Positions 1-8,975 of a stretch of 64,000 nt of DNA are shown here, one piece after another. The position numbers and the translations under genes are program-made. This DNA is from Acetitomaculum ruminis DSM 5522 (lineage in GTDB: Bacteria; Bacillota; Clostridia; Lachnospirales; Lachnospiraceae). The notes under the pieces were generated by a model, which did not search any database, was not told the origin of the DNA, and saw only the letters and a list, made by a program, of their open reading frames with translations. The stretch is taken from contig NZ_FOJY01000015.1 of the NCBI RefSeq assembly GCF_900112085.1, forward strand, positions 1-64,000, given 5' to 3'. The stretch's first letter is position 1; every line of letters begins with the position of its first letter.

Positions 1-2
1 TA

Positions 3-356
3 TTTACAGGAGCTAAAAACAGTGCCCTTACAAAGCTTACAATTCCATCAAGCTTAAAATATAAGGGTAAAAGCTATAAAGTAACACAGATTGCTGAAGG
101 TGCCTTGAAAAACTACACAAAACTTAAATCAGTAGTTATAGGAAAAAATATAACTACAATAGGTAAAGAGGCATTTGCATCCTGCAAAAACCTTACATTA
201 ATAAATATACAAAGCACCCTTTTAAAGAAAGTGGGAGCTAAAGCCCTTAGCGGTATTAATAAAAAAGCTGTTATAAAAGTTCCTGCTAAGAAGTTAAAGA
301 CCTACAAAATACTTTTAAGCAATAAGGGACAAAGCAAGACAGTAAAAGTAAAATAG
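3..356 (+). CDS. C-terminal end of a BspA-like leucine-rich-repeat (LRR_5) surface protein, 5' truncated
   Basis: The reading frame is open from base 3 to the TAA at 356, so the window cuts the gene and only its last ~117 residues are visible. They carry the LRR_5/BspA pattern (VVIGKNITTIGKEAFASC, then a short loop, then VIKVP) and end in a lysine-rich tail. The segment aligns closely, almost residue for residue, with the last ~110 residues of the next gene (618-2303), so the two are tandem paralogues at least at their C-termini. LRR_5 proteins of this family are usually secreted or surface-attached and bind host or matrix material; the ligand here is unknown. An ATG at 105 lies inside the domain and is not the true start. 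Confidence 0.75.
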   Translation, partial: FTGAKNSALTKLTIPSSLKYKGKSYKVTQIAEGALKNYTKLKSVVIGKNITTIGKEAFASCKNLTLINIQSTLLKKVGAKALSGINKKAVIKVPAKKLKTYKILLSNKGQSKTVKVK

Positions 357-419
357 ATAAAACAAGAATCTGAAGGAAACAAAGCCATTTAAGATAGTTG
401 TTTTACTATATAAAATATT

Positions 420-480
420 AGCGTAGCGGTTTTGGGTTATTTTTGTTAGAGAAATAATCTAAGTAACTGCTACGCTTTTT
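420..480 (+). terminator. Rho-independent terminator after the truncated surface-protein gene
   Basis: An 11-bp stem (420-430 with 466-476, one G-U pair) encloses a long AT-rich loop and runs into a T5 tract ending at 480. It closes the upstream gene before the next one starts at 618. Confidence 0.7.
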
Positions 481-541
481 AAAATAATTTATGATAAAAT
501 ATTTAAAAATATAAATTATTTGTAAAAATCTTTTGGAAGTG

Positions 542-550
542 TGTTATAAG
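542..550 (+). promoter_or_regulatory. Possible extended -10 promoter for the DUF4430/LRR surface protein
   Basis: TGTTATAAG at 542-550 matches an extended -10 element (TG-n-TATAAT) with one mismatch, about 68 bases before the start codon. No good -35 hexamer is seen. It lies after the terminator at 420-480, so a promoter is expected in this gap; the exact element is uncertain. Confidence 0.35.
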
Positions 551-617
551 AGTTAGAATTAAAATATAGAAATATTTTTTAAAAGCAAACATTAAAAAAG
601 CTTAGGAAGGAAAAAGT

Positions 618-2303
618 GTGGGAATAAATAATATTGTAGAAAAAACAGGTAAGTTAATAGCAGTTTTTTTAGGAATAATTGTTATTTCTTTTTTTGGTAA
701 TGATTTAAAGGTTAATGCAGCCGGAGAGGAATATGCATATTTTACTATTGAAAAATTTGTTTTAGGACAGGGATATGTGTTAGAACCTACGAAAATCAAG
801 ATAGGACAAAATGAATATGTTTCAGATGTTTTAAGTAGACTGGCGGATGAAAAAGGTTTAACTTTAGAAAGTCGTTCTTCTAGTTACGGTTATTATTTAT
901 CGGGGATTAAGGACTGCGACAGTAAAATTTACAATATACCTTCCATATTATTACTAAACTGTAGCGCTGATTTGGAAGAATACACCTATGAAGGAGAATT
1001 TACTAATGTCGATGACTCTACTGATTTGGAAGAGTTTAAGTTTACTCCTTTTTCAGGATGGGTTTATTTTGTAAATGATGAATGGCAGTTTGTAGGTATG
1101 GGGAACAGAGTTTTACACTCTAATGAGGTTGTAAGATTAAAATTTACCATTGCCCTAGGAGATTCCGGATGGGGTATGGATGCTTCAAAACAAATGACTT
1201 TCCCGGATGAGAGTGATTTGATTCGAATACTGGCGGATTTAAAAATTTATCTTAAAGAAAATCCGGATGATGATTTAGAAGAAATCTATCAAAAATCTTT
1301 GTTAATTATGTCAGATTTAGATGCCACAGTAAAAAATGTTGATAAATTAACTGAATATATGAAAGATTTTAATGAGGCATTAACTGATAATGACAAAGAC
1401 AGGATACTTGAAATTAAGGAAGATATTGAAGAATTAGAAAAAGTAGTAAAAGCAAATGATGTATCAAGAATAATTAATCTAATACCTGAAACACTTACCC
1501 TTGATACAATGTATACCGTTAAAAAAGCTTTAGAAGCATACGATGCATTAGATGAGGACTCTCGTTATTATATTACTGAAAATACCTACAATGCTCTTTT
1601 GGAAGGAAAAAAACAGCTTGAAAGTTTAAATGAGCAGATTGAAAGAGAGAAAAAGCTTAAAGAAGCGGCACAAAAGGTTATTGATAAAATCAATTCCATA
1701 GGAAGTGTTACTTTAAATAAGAAAAACAAAATAAATGAAGCCAGAAAGGCCTATGACGCCCTTGAAAAGGATGCAAAGAAATTAATTGATTCTACAATTT
1801 TGAAAAAACTGTCTAATGCAGAAAGTAAACTTGCCAAATTGATAAAAGAGTCAGAACAGATATCCTTAAAAAAAGGCAGCGGATTCTATGTTAATGGCTA
1901 TAAATATATCGTAACCGGTGTTTTAAAGAAAAATCCTACAGTAACCGTTACCGCTTATAAAAATAAAAATTTAAAAACTATAAAGGTAGCAGATACTGTA
2001 AAATATAAAAAAATTACCTTTAAGGTAACAGCTATAGCTAAAAATGCCTTTAAAAACCAGAAAAAAGCCCTTTCGGCTGTTATAGGGAAAAATGTGATAA
2101 GTATAGGCAAAGAAGCATTTATGGGGGATGCAAAGTTAAAGAAAATCACCATAAAATCTTTAAATTTAAAAAAAGTAGATTCAAAGGCTCTTAAATCAAT
2201 ATATAAAAATGCAATTATAAAAGTTCCCGTAAAAAAGTACACTGCTTACAAAAAACTTTTTAAAGGCAAAGGTCAATTAAAAACAGTTAAATTTGTAAAA
2301 TAA
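618..2303 (+). CDS. Secreted surface protein: DUF4430-like domain, helical repeats, C-terminal LRR_5 domain
   Basis: The GTG start at 618 follows AGGAAGG by seven bases. Residues 1-35 form a signal peptide with a hydrophobic core at ~12-26 and a likely cut near VNAA. Residues ~40-185 look like a DUF4430 (transcobalamin-like) domain: a YVSDVLSRLADEKG segment, then GWVYFVNDEWQFVG, then a segment ending in GDSGWG. Residues ~200-430 are charged helical repeats with the pattern INEARKAYDALEKDA...NAESKLAKL. The last ~130 residues are a BspA-like LRR_5 unit shared with the upstream truncated gene. No LPXTG motif or transmembrane anchor is seen, so attachment is unclear. Its role is probably surface binding or adhesion, which is inference. 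Confidence 0.7.
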   Translation: MGINNIVEKTGKLIAVFLGIIVISFFGNDLKVNAAGEEYAYFTIEKFVLGQGYVLEPTKIKIGQNEYVSDVLSRLADEKGLTLESRSSSYGYYLSGIKDCDSKIYNIPSILLLNCSADLEEYTYEGEFTNVDDSTDLEEFKFTPFSGWVYFVNDEWQFVGMGNRVLHSNEVVRLKFTIALGDSGWGMDASKQMTFPDESDLIRILADLKIYLKENPDDDLEEIYQKSLLIMSDLDATVKNVDKLTEYMKDFNEALTDNDKDRILEIKEDIEELEKVVKANDVSRIINLIPETLTLDTMYTVKKALEAYDALDEDSRYYITENTYNALLEGKKQLESLNEQIEREKKLKEAAQKVIDKINSIGSVTLNKKNKINEARKAYDALEKDAKKLIDSTILKKLSNAESKLAKLIKESEQISLKKGSGFYVNGYKYIVTGVLKKNPTVTVTAYKNKNLKTIKVADTVKYKKITFKVTAIAKNAFKNQKKALSAVIGKNVISIGKEAFMGDAKLKKITIKSLNLKKVDSKALKSIYKNAIIKVPVKKYTAYKKLFKGKGQLKTVKFVK

Positions 2304-2333
2304 TATTTAAAAAAATAAATTAATGGAGGATAT

Positions 2334-2870
2334 ATGCAAGGAAATAAAAGAATAGGAAGAAGTCTTGTAAGGCGAGGTAATAAAGTTAATTTTTATTGCG
2401 ATAAGATGCAGATTCCTGACGGAAGAATTGAATATTATGATTTTATCAGCCACAAGGGGGCAGCAGCAGTTGTTCCCATTTTGGAAAACGGAAAAATTCT
2501 TATGGTAAAACAATACAGAAATTCCATTGACAGATTTACATTAGAGATACCTGCCGGTGCTCTTGATTATGAAGATGAACCATTTATAGAATGTGCAAGA
2601 AGGGAATTGAGGGAAGAAACCGGATATTCCTGTGATAATATTGAATTTTTGGTTTCTAATTATTCAACAGTGGCAATATGCAACGAAAGAATCGATATTT
2701 TTATAGCAAGAAATTTAAGCCTGGGACAACAGGATTTAGACGATGATGAATTCATAGATGTTTATGAATATGATTTAGAAGAATTAAAATCCATGATTTT
2801 TGAAGGAAAAATACAGGATGCAAAAACCATCTGTGGAATCCTTGCCTACGAAAGTAAATTTTTGAGATAA
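2334..2870 (+). CDS. Nudix hydrolase, probable ADP-ribose pyrophosphatase
   Basis: A 178-residue protein of the ADP-ribose pyrophosphatase (NudF/YqkG) type, which hydrolyses ADP-ribose or related nucleotide sugars to AMP and a sugar phosphate using Mg2+. The Nudix box spans residues ~75-100, with the catalytic part RELREETGY intact and PAGALDYEDE before it. The loop has GX6E rather than the consensus GX5E, one extra residue. VKQYRNSIDRFTLEIPAG upstream is typical of the ADPRase subfamily. The ATG follows GGAGG closely. It begins 31 bases after the surface-protein gene and may be read from the same message. Exact substrate unknown. Confidence 0.85.
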   Translation: MQGNKRIGRSLVRRGNKVNFYCDKMQIPDGRIEYYDFISHKGAAAVVPILENGKILMVKQYRNSIDRFTLEIPAGALDYEDEPFIECARRELREETGYSCDNIEFLVSNYSTVAICNERIDIFIARNLSLGQQDLDDDEFIDVYEYDLEELKSMIFEGKIQDAKTICGILAYESKFLR

Positions 2871-2877
2871 AATAAAC

Positions 2878-2906
2878 TTGACAATAAAAAATCTATAACC
2901 TATACT
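2878..2906 (+). promoter_or_regulatory. Sigma-A promoter for rpsT
   Basis: A consensus TTGACA (2878-2883) and TATACT (2901-2906) are separated by exactly 17 bases. Transcription would begin near 2913, giving a leader of about 140 bases before the rpsT start at 3055. Confidence 0.85.
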
Positions 2907-2920
2907 ATTATGGTATGTTT

Positions 2921-2948
2921 CGTTGGCTAGTCCGTGTCAGTGCCGACG
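2921..2948 (+). promoter_or_regulatory. Hairpin at the 5' end of the rpsT leader
   Basis: CGTTGGC (2921-2927) pairs with GCCGACG (2942-2948), one G-U pair, over a 14-base loop. It sits within the first ~10-35 bases of the predicted transcript and has no T tract, so it is not a terminator. Ribosomal protein leaders often carry autoregulatory structures; whether S20 binds this one is untested. Confidence 0.45.
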
Positions 2949-3054
2949 AATGAAAAAAACTATAACAATTAATTTTAAATAATTAGTTACTTGATATAAG
3001 TGATGAGGATTTTTTAATCCGTTTTTATTTATAAGAATTTTGGAGGTATTACAC

Positions 3055-3318
3055 GTGGCAAATATTAAATCAGCTAAAAAAAGAGTTATTACAACAGCAA
3101 AGAGAACAGCTAGAAACAAAGCTATCAGATCTTCAGTTAAGACAGCTATCAAGAAAGTAGATGCTGTACTTGCTCAGGGAAATAAAGAAGCAGCAGTTGC
3201 TGAATTTAGAAAAGCAGAAAAGATTATCGCAAAGGCTTGTGCTAAGGGAATTTACCACAAGAACAATGCAGCTAGAAAGATTTCTGCATTAGAGAAAAAA
3301 GTTAACAAACTTGCTTAG
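3055..3318 (+). CDS. rpsT: 30S ribosomal protein S20
   Basis: An 87-residue basic protein beginning with the family N-terminus (M)[11 protein letters not shown]20 is a primary 16S rRNA binder in the body of the small subunit. The frame extends 15 bases upstream to a TTG, but the GTG at 3055 sits 8 bases after GGAGG (3042-3046) and matches the conserved S20 start exactly, so GTG is chosen. The gene stands alone between its own consensus promoter and a terminator. Length and lysine/alanine-rich helical composition are normal for the family. Confidence 0.97.
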   Translation: MANIKSAKKRVITTAKRTARNKAIRSSVKTAIKKVDAVLAQGNKEAAVAEFRKAEKIIAKACAKGIYHKNNAARKISALEKKVNKLA

Positions 3319-3371
3319 TAAATATATTTGTAAATATCAATAGTTCATTTTGAAATTAATTGTGAAATTAT

Positions 3372-3407
3372 AAATCCATTCGATCCCGTCAGTCGAATGG
3401 ATTTTTT
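3372..3407 (+). terminator. Terminator of rpsT, possibly shared with convergent holA
   Basis: A 12-bp perfect stem (3372-3383 with 3393-3404) is followed by a T6 run on the plus strand. The reverse strand after the stem is also T-rich (ATTTATAATTT), so it may stop holA transcription as well. Confidence 0.85.
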
Positions 3408-3437
3408 GCTGTGGTAAAAATTTAAAATAAGAAATCT

Positions 3438-4445
3438 TTAAGTTGCCAGCCTTACAATAAGAACCTCGATACTTAATTTGTCCTCCATCAGTCCGGTTTT
3501 AATTGCATTATCAGTATCGCTGCAATATTTAAGAATGTCTATAAGTTCATTTATTGTATAGTGCTTTGACATGGTAATATATTTATCTATAAAGTAGGTC
3601 ATAACACCGGCTTCTTTTGCCATTTCAGTTTTAGAAAACTTTCCATTAGAAAGAGATCTTACTTTTAAAAGAATATTAAACTGCCGGATAATTAAAGCCA
3701 GGATTTTCATAGGCGCTTCTTTTAATTTAAGTAAATCGTAATAGAGATTTAGAGCATCTTTAGAACGTTTATTACATATAAGATCAATCATTTCAAAGAT
3801 ATGATTTTCTATTGTTTTACAACATATATTTTCCACATCGAAAATTTGTATTCCCTCTAAACCATTGCAATAGGAAATGAGTTTTTCAAGTTCTGTTTGG
3901 ATATTTTCCATGTCATTTCCGCATAACGCTAAAAATCTGTCTAAAGCATCTCTGGTTATTAAAAGCTTTTCTTTTTTTAGAGAGGACATAATCCATTTTT
4001 TTAAAGTGTCCTCATCCTGTCTTGAACAGTCAAGAACCAGTCCGTATTTTTTTAATGATTTATATAATTTTCCCCTGCCATCTGTCTCCTTTTCTATAAA
4101 TAATAAGCAGGTGGTTTCAGGGATATCTTTAAAATATTCCTCTAATTTAGTTACCCCCCCTTTTTTGAAAAATCCTGAATCCTCTACTAATACAAGTCTT
4201 TTATCTGAAAGAAAGGGCAGGGTTTCACAGGCTTCTATGATTTTTTCTTCCTCAGTTTCCCCACCATAAAAAGACTGGTAATTCATGGAATTATCAGTGG
4301 CGGATAAAAGATTTTTGATTCGGTTTTTGTATAGGATTTTAAGATATTCTTCTTCGCCATGTAAAAGATAAAGGGTTTTTAGCTTATTATTTGCTATATC
4401 ATCATTTATTTCGGAAAAAGTATCCTTGTTTTGTTTTTTTGCCAT
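3438..4445 (-). CDS. holA: DNA polymerase III delta subunit
   Basis: A 335-residue clamp-loader delta subunit. It opens the beta sliding clamp and is part of the tau3-delta-delta' loader complex at the replication fork. The N-terminal part has the family pattern LKTLYLLHGEEEYL; the middle has the helical lid region, and the C-terminus holds the collar domain. Like other delta subunits it has no working Walker A. ATG at 4445 is preceded (on the minus strand) by a modest AGGAA. The gene is convergent with rpsT and divergent from lepA. Clostridial genomes commonly place holA beside rpsT and lepA, which supports the call. Confidence 0.9.
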   Translation of the reverse strand: MAKKQNKDTFSEINDDIANNKLKTLYLLHGEEEYLKILYKNRIKNLLSATDNSMNYQSFYGGETEEEKIIEACETLPFLSDKRLVLVEDSGFFKKGGVTKLEEYFKDIPETTCLLFIEKETDGRGKLYKSLKKYGLVLDCSRQDEDTLKKWIMSSLKKEKLLITRDALDRFLALCGNDMENIQTELEKLISYCNGLEGIQIFDVENICCKTIENHIFEMIDLICNKRSKDALNLYYDLLKLKEAPMKILALIIRQFNILLKVRSLSNGKFSKTEMAKEAGVMTYFIDKYITMSKHYTINELIDILKYCSDTDNAIKTGLMEDKLSIEVLIVRLAT

Positions 4446-4553
4446 AGTATTGTTCCTATTTTAAGATTTATAACTGTAATTAAAAATGAATATAATAGAA
4501 TTTAGATTTTTAATAAAGCTTATTAATTAGAAAAATTTCACATTTTCCACTCA

Positions 4554-4562
4554 ATTATAGCA
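4554..4562 (-). promoter_or_regulatory. Extended -10 promoter for holA
   Basis: Read on the minus strand, TGCTATAAT is a perfect extended -10 element (TG-n-TATAAT), with a poor -35 (TTCTTA) 17 bases upstream. It lies about 110 bases before the holA start. Confidence 0.55.
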
Positions 4563-4590
4563 TAAAAACACCTGTATAAGAAGTTTGGGT

Positions 4591-4619
4591 TTGCAAGTTA
4601 TAAAAATCCTTGTTAAAAT
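4591..4619 (+). promoter_or_regulatory. Sigma-A promoter for lepA
   Basis: TTGCAA (4591-4596) and TAAAAT (4614-4619) are spaced by 17 bases, about 47 bases before the lepA start. It faces away from the holA promoter, so the two divergent genes have separate promoters in the same gap. Confidence 0.6.
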
Positions 4620-4665
4620 TAGAATGCTAAGCTTTTTTTTAAAGCATGAATTCGGAGGAAATAAA

Positions 4666-6480
4666 ATGTCTAATATAGATCAAAGTAAAATCAGAAATTT
4701 TTGCATAATTGCTCATATTGATCATGGTAAGTCTACTTTGGCTGACCGGATTATTGAAAAAACAGGCACCCTTACCAGCAGGGAGATGCAGGCTCAGGTG
4801 CTTGATAATATGGATATTGAAAGGGAAAGAGGAATTACCATAAAATCCCAGGCTGTGCGTATTGTCTATAAGGCAAATGATGGAAATGAATATATTTTTA
4901 ATTTAATAGATACACCGGGACATGTAGACTTTAATTACGAAGTATCAAGAAGTCTGGCTGCCTGTGACGGGGCTGTTTTAGTGGTTGATGCAGCTCAGGG
5001 AGTTGAGGCGCAAACCCTTGCAAATGTATATATGGCTATAGACCACGATCTGGAAGTAATACCAGTTATAAATAAAATAGATTTACCAAGTGCCGATCCT
5101 GACAAAGTAAAAGAAGAAATCGAGGATGTTATAGGAATAGATGCTTCAGAGGCACCCCTTATTTCTGCAAAGCAGGGCTTAAATATAGAAGATGTATTAG
5201 AACAAATAGTTACAAGGCTTCCTGCTCCTACAGGAGATCCGGATTCTCCTTTACAGGCTTTGATTTTTGATTCATTGTATGATTCCTATAAAGGAGTAAT
5301 TATTTTTATTAGGGTAGTGGAAGGAACTATAAAAGCTGGTACCAAAATAAAACTTATGGCTACCGGAGCGGAATATCTCACCGTTGAAGTGGGATATTTT
5401 GGTGCAGGCCAGTTTATTGCCTGTGACGAACTTCAAGCCGGCATGGTTGGCTATGTTACCGCTAGCATTAAGTCTTTACAGGATACCAGAGTAGGTGATA
5501 CTGTTACTGATTCCCAAAATCCTTGTGATAAGGCACTTCCGGGATATAAAAAAGTTAATCCTATGGTTTATTGTGGACTGTATCCGGCAGATAGTGCCAA
5601 GTATCCTGATTTAAGAGAGGCTTTAGAAAAATTACAATTAAATGATGCCTCCATAACCTATGAGCCTGAAACTTCAGCCGCACTGGGCTTTGGTTTTAGA
5701 TGTGGTTTTTTGGGGCTTTTACATCTGGAAATTATACAGGAAAGACTTGAGAGAGAATATAATCTTGACCTTGTTACAACAGCTCCCGGAGTTATTTATA
5801 AAGTCCATAAAACCAATGGTGAAGTAATTGAACTTACAAATCCTTCAAATCTTCCGGACGCCGCTTCTATTGATTTTATGGAAGAACCAATGGTAAATGC
5901 TGAGATAATGGTAACTTCAGAGTATATTGGGGCTATCATGGATTTATGCCAGGAAAGGCGTGGTATTTATATCAGCATGGAATATATTGAAACCACAAGA
6001 GCCCTTATAAAATACGAACTTCCTTTAAATGAGATTATTTATGACTTCTTTGATGCACTAAAGTCCCGCTCAAGAGGATATGCATCTTTTGACTATGAAT
6101 TTAAAGGTTATAGACAGTCAAAACTTGTTAAACTTGATATTCTCATTAATAAAGAAGAAGTGGATGCCCTTTCCTTTATCGTATTTGAAGGTACTGCCTA
6201 CGAAAGAGGAAAGAAAATGTGCGAAAAGCTTAAAAACGAAATTCCAAGGCACCTTTTTGAAATACCTATTCAGGCAGCAGTTGGAAGCAAGGTAATTGCA
6301 AGAGAAACTGTTAAGGCCATGAGAAAAGACGTTTTGGCAAAATGCTATGGTGGTGATATTACCCGTAAGAGAAAGCTTCTTGAAAAACAAAAAGAAGGAA
6401 AGAAGCGAATGAGACAGGTAGGAAATGTTGAAATACCGCAAAAAGCATTTATGAGCGTTCTTAAACTGGATGAAGAATAA
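4666..6480 (+). CDS. lepA: Elongation factor 4 (LepA), ribosome back-translocase GTPase
   Basis: A 604-residue translational GTPase. The G domain shows [10 protein letters not shown] (G1), DTPGHVDF (G3) and NKID (G4). EF-Tu-like domain 2, two EF-G-like alpha/beta domains and the LepA-specific C-terminal domain ([18 protein letters not shown]) follow. LepA acts on stalled ribosomes and in 30S assembly. The frame extends upstream to 4585, but the ATG at 4666 directly follows GGAGGAAATAAA and gives the usual [20 protein letters not shown] start. Length is standard. Confidence 0.97.
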   Translation: MSNIDQSKIRNFCIIAHIDHGKSTLADRIIEKTGTLTSREMQAQVLDNMDIERERGITIKSQAVRIVYKANDGNEYIFNLIDTPGHVDFNYEVSRSLAACDGAVLVVDAAQGVEAQTLANVYMAIDHDLEVIPVINKIDLPSADPDKVKEEIEDVIGIDASEAPLISAKQGLNIEDVLEQIVTRLPAPTGDPDSPLQALIFDSLYDSYKGVIIFIRVVEGTIKAGTKIKLMATGAEYLTVEVGYFGAGQFIACDELQAGMVGYVTASIKSLQDTRVGDTVTDSQNPCDKALPGYKKVNPMVYCGLYPADSAKYPDLREALEKLQLNDASITYEPETSAALGFGFRCGFLGLLHLEIIQERLEREYNLDLVTTAPGVIYKVHKTNGEVIELTNPSNLPDAASIDFMEEPMVNAEIMVTSEYIGAIMDLCQERRGIYISMEYIETTRALIKYELPLNEIIYDFFDALKSRSRGYASFDYEFKGYRQSKLVKLDILINKEEVDALSFIVFEGTAYERGKKMCEKLKNEIPRHLFEIPIQAAVGSKVIARETVKAMRKDVLAKCYGGDITRKRKLLEKQKEGKKRMRQVGNVEIPQKAFMSVLKLDEE

Positions 6481-6511
6481 ACATTTTAATTAGACTATAA
6501 ATTAAACTAAC

Positions 6512-6558
6512 AAAGCGGAATTTGTCTTTCTATATTAAAGTAAGCAAATATCCGCTTT
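6512..6558 (+). terminator. Hairpin after lepA, weak terminator or processing signal
   Basis: AAAGCGGA (6512-6519) pairs with TCCGCTTT (6551-6558). The inner sequence (ATTTG with CAAAT) extends the stem with a bulge. The following bases are AATAATTT rather than a clean T run, so termination may be partial and hemW may be reached by readthrough. Confidence 0.5.
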
Positions 6559-6578
6559 AATAATTTCAGGTGAACACA

Positions 6579-7790
6579 ATGAAAAGAAATCAATCAAAAA
6601 ACAATAAATCAGGAATATACATTCATATCCCTTTTTGTGTAAAAAAATGCAATTATTGCGATTTTTTGTCCTGCCCTTCAGATACACAAACAATAAAAGA
6701 CTATATTAATGCTTTGTCAAAAGAAATAAGAATAAAGGCAGAATGCTTTAAAGATAAAGAAATAGATACGATTTTTATAGGTGGGGGAACTCCTAGCATA
6801 CTGGATACATCTTTAATCAAACAAGTTTTATTTGCTTTAAGACAAAACTACAATATAAGTAGTGACTGCGAATTTACAATAGAATCTAACCCCAAAACTT
6901 TGGATAGAGAAAAATTGGATTTATATTTACATTATGGAATAAACAGATTATCCATAGGTTTACAGTCAGCAAATGATGAAGAGTTAAAGCTTTTGGGAAG
7001 AATTCATATGTATAATGATTTTCTGGAGTCCTATCATCTGGCAAGAAAGGCAGGCATTTCTAATATTAATGTGGATATTATGTCGGCATTGCCAAAACAA
7101 AGCCTTGAATCCTATTCAAATACCTTAAAAAAAGTCATTGATTTAAAGCCGGAGCATATTTCGGCCTACAGCCTTATCATAGAAGAAAACACCCCTTTTT
7201 ATGAAAAGTACAGTAAAGATGTAAAAATGCTTGAAAATGGGGAAAAACCTGAATTTCTTCCTGATGAAGACACTGAGAGAAAAATGTATGACCATACCTT
7301 ACAATTCCTTGAAAGTAACGGCTATCACCGTTACGAAATTTCAAATTATTCAAAAAAAGACAAAGAGTGTCGCCATAATTTAAAATACTGGAGCAGGGAA
7401 AACTACCTTGGATTGGGACTTGGGGCTGCTTCCTTATTAGATGATATAAGATATAAAAATCTTAGTGATTTAAAAACTTATATAAAAAAATACTCAGATG
7501 ATGCCATTATAAAGGATGTATTTAATGATGAAAGCTTTTATGATGAACTTACAATATTAGATGAAAAATCCTGCATGGAAGAGTTTATGTTTTTAGGCTT
7601 TAGAAAAATGAAAGGAATATCCGGATTACAATTTCAGGAATATTTTGAAAAAAGACTGGAAGATGTATATGGAAAAGTATTGGAGGAGTTTATAAATAAA
7701 GGCCTTATTATATATGAAAACGATTATTATTTCTTAAGTAATGAAGGGATAAATGTGTCAAATTATGTGCTTTCAAAGTTTCTTTTTTAA
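6579..7790 (+). CDS. hemW: Radical SAM heme chaperone HemW (HemN-like)
   Basis: A 403-residue radical SAM protein. The cluster motif is CVKKCNYCDF (CX3CX2C), followed by IFIGGGTPS and the glycine-rich SAM-binding region. HemW, unlike coproporphyrinogen dehydrogenase HemN, lacks the fourth Cys in CX3CX2CXC, and this protein lacks it too, so a heme chaperone is more likely than an oxidase. The C-terminal HemN domain is present (EFMFLGFRKMKGIS). The in-frame GTG at 6570 overlaps the ribosome binding site AGGTG, so the ATG at 6579 is chosen. lepA-hemW-hrcA-grpE-dnaK-dnaJ is a common Firmicutes order. Confidence 0.92.
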   Translation: MKRNQSKNNKSGIYIHIPFCVKKCNYCDFLSCPSDTQTIKDYINALSKEIRIKAECFKDKEIDTIFIGGGTPSILDTSLIKQVLFALRQNYNISSDCEFTIESNPKTLDREKLDLYLHYGINRLSIGLQSANDEELKLLGRIHMYNDFLESYHLARKAGISNINVDIMSALPKQSLESYSNTLKKVIDLKPEHISAYSLIIEENTPFYEKYSKDVKMLENGEKPEFLPDEDTERKMYDHTLQFLESNGYHRYEISNYSKKDKECRHNLKYWSRENYLGLGLGAASLLDDIRYKNLSDLKTYIKKYSDDAIIKDVFNDESFYDELTILDEKSCMEEFMFLGFRKMKGISGLQFQEYFEKRLEDVYGKVLEEFINKGLIIYENDYYFLSNEGINVSNYVLSKFLF

Positions 7791-7798
7791 AAAAGGTA

Positions 7799-7827
7799 TT
7801 GACAAAGAAAATTGTAAGTGCTATTTT
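7799..7827 (+). promoter_or_regulatory. Sigma-A promoter of the hrcA-grpE-dnaK operon
   Basis: TTGACA (7799-7804), 17-base spacer, TATTTT (7822-7827). The expected transcription start near 7834 lies just ahead of the CIRCE operator, the standard arrangement for HrcA repression. Confidence 0.85.
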
Positions 7828-7840
7828 AGGTACATAGATA

Positions 7841-7867
7841 TTAGCACTCTAATCTAATGAGTGCTAA
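7841..7867 (+). promoter_or_regulatory. CIRCE operator (HrcA binding site)
   Basis: TTAGCACTC (7841-7849), nine bases, GAGTGCTAA (7859-7867): a perfect match to the CIRCE consensus. HrcA binds it as a dimer and represses the heat-shock genes; GroEL assists HrcA folding in known species. It is the only CIRCE seen in the window. Confidence 0.98.
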
Positions 7868-7932
7868 CAAAGAAAATGAGATTGTATATATTATATGAGA
7901 AATTAAGAAAAGTCTGATAAAGGGTGATTAAG

Positions 7933-8955
7933 ATGCAACAGTTAGATGAAAGAAAAATGACCATACTTACAGCCATTATAAAAACTTATTTGGAAAGTGG
8001 TGAGCCTGTAGGTTCCAGGACAATTTCAAAGTCATCAGGACTGAACTTAAGCTCAGCTACCATTAGAAATGAAATGTCAGACCTTGAAGAAATGGGATAT
8101 ATATTACAACCTCACACTTCTGCCGGAAGGATTCCTTCAGATAAGGGATACAGACTTTACGTTGATAATCTTATGAGAGAAAGAGAAGAAGAAGTATTAC
8201 AGATGAAGGAAATGGTGTTAGAAAAAGCTAGCGAAGTAGAAGAAACCTTAAAAAGGGCTGCCAAATTACTTGCAGAAAATACTAATTATGCCGCTATGGT
8301 TTCAGCACCTGATATGCATGGAAACAAGATTAAATTTTTACAGTTATCAAATGTAGATAGCAATCATGTTCTGGTAGTAGTTGTTGTTGAGGGAAATCTT
8401 GTTAAAAATAAAGTTATAGATGTTGAAGAGGCCCTCGATACGGAAACCATGTTAAAGCTAAACCTTTTATTAAATACAAGCCTTTGTGGTCTTTCAATTT
8501 CAGAGATAAATCTGGAAACCATAAGAAATATTAAAGAACAGGCAGGTATTCATGCAGGTATAGTAAATGAAATTATTGATGCGGTTTCTGATGCCATTGC
8601 CGTAAACAAGGATACGGCTATTTATACCTCCGGTGCCACAAATATTTTTAAATATCCCGAACTTAGCGATTCTACAAAGGCTTCAGAACTGATAAACGCC
8701 TTTGAAGATAAGAGTGAGCTGGCTGCACTTATTCCTGTGGAAAACGGGAAAACGGGAATTAAGATATATATTGGAGAAGAATCTCCTGTTGAAAATATGA
8801 AAGATTGTAGCGTAGTTACTGCAACTTATGATATAGGCGGAGGAATGCAGGGAACTATTGGAATCATAGGACCAAAGAGAATGGACTATGAAAATGTAGT
8901 TGGAAATATAAAAACATTAATGAATCAGATGCAAAATCTCTTTAAGGATAAATAG
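7933..8955 (+). CDS. hrcA: Heat-inducible transcription repressor HrcA
   Basis: A 340-residue repressor of the class I heat-shock genes. The N-terminal winged helix covers residues ~1-75 (ILTAIIKTYLESGEPVGSRT, then SSATIRNEMSDLEEMGYI and HTSAGRIPSDKGYRLYVD). A GAF-like HrcA domain and a C-terminal dimerisation part ending in GTIGIIGPKRMDYENVV follow. The in-frame GTG at 7924 is part of the AGGGTG ribosome binding site, so the ATG at 7933 is taken. It is first in the operon and lies directly behind its own CIRCE, so it is autoregulated. Confidence 0.96.
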   Translation: MQQLDERKMTILTAIIKTYLESGEPVGSRTISKSSGLNLSSATIRNEMSDLEEMGYILQPHTSAGRIPSDKGYRLYVDNLMREREEEVLQMKEMVLEKASEVEETLKRAAKLLAENTNYAAMVSAPDMHGNKIKFLQLSNVDSNHVLVVVVVEGNLVKNKVIDVEEALDTETMLKLNLLLNTSLCGLSISEINLETIRNIKEQAGIHAGIVNEIIDAVSDAIAVNKDTAIYTSGATNIFKYPELSDSTKASELINAFEDKSELAALIPVENGKTGIKIYIGEESPVENMKDCSVVTATYDIGGGMQGTIGIIGPKRMDYENVVGNIKTLMNQMQNLFKDK

Positions 8956-8975
8956 ATAAGAAAGGTGGAACTATT

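Noticed and set aside
4585-4665. Longer N-terminus for lepA
   Set aside because: The extra 27 codons have no family similarity and a strong ribosome binding site sits directly before the ATG at 4666.
7841-7867. CIRCE as a candidate novel repeat
   Set aside because: It is the well-known HrcA operator with a perfect consensus.
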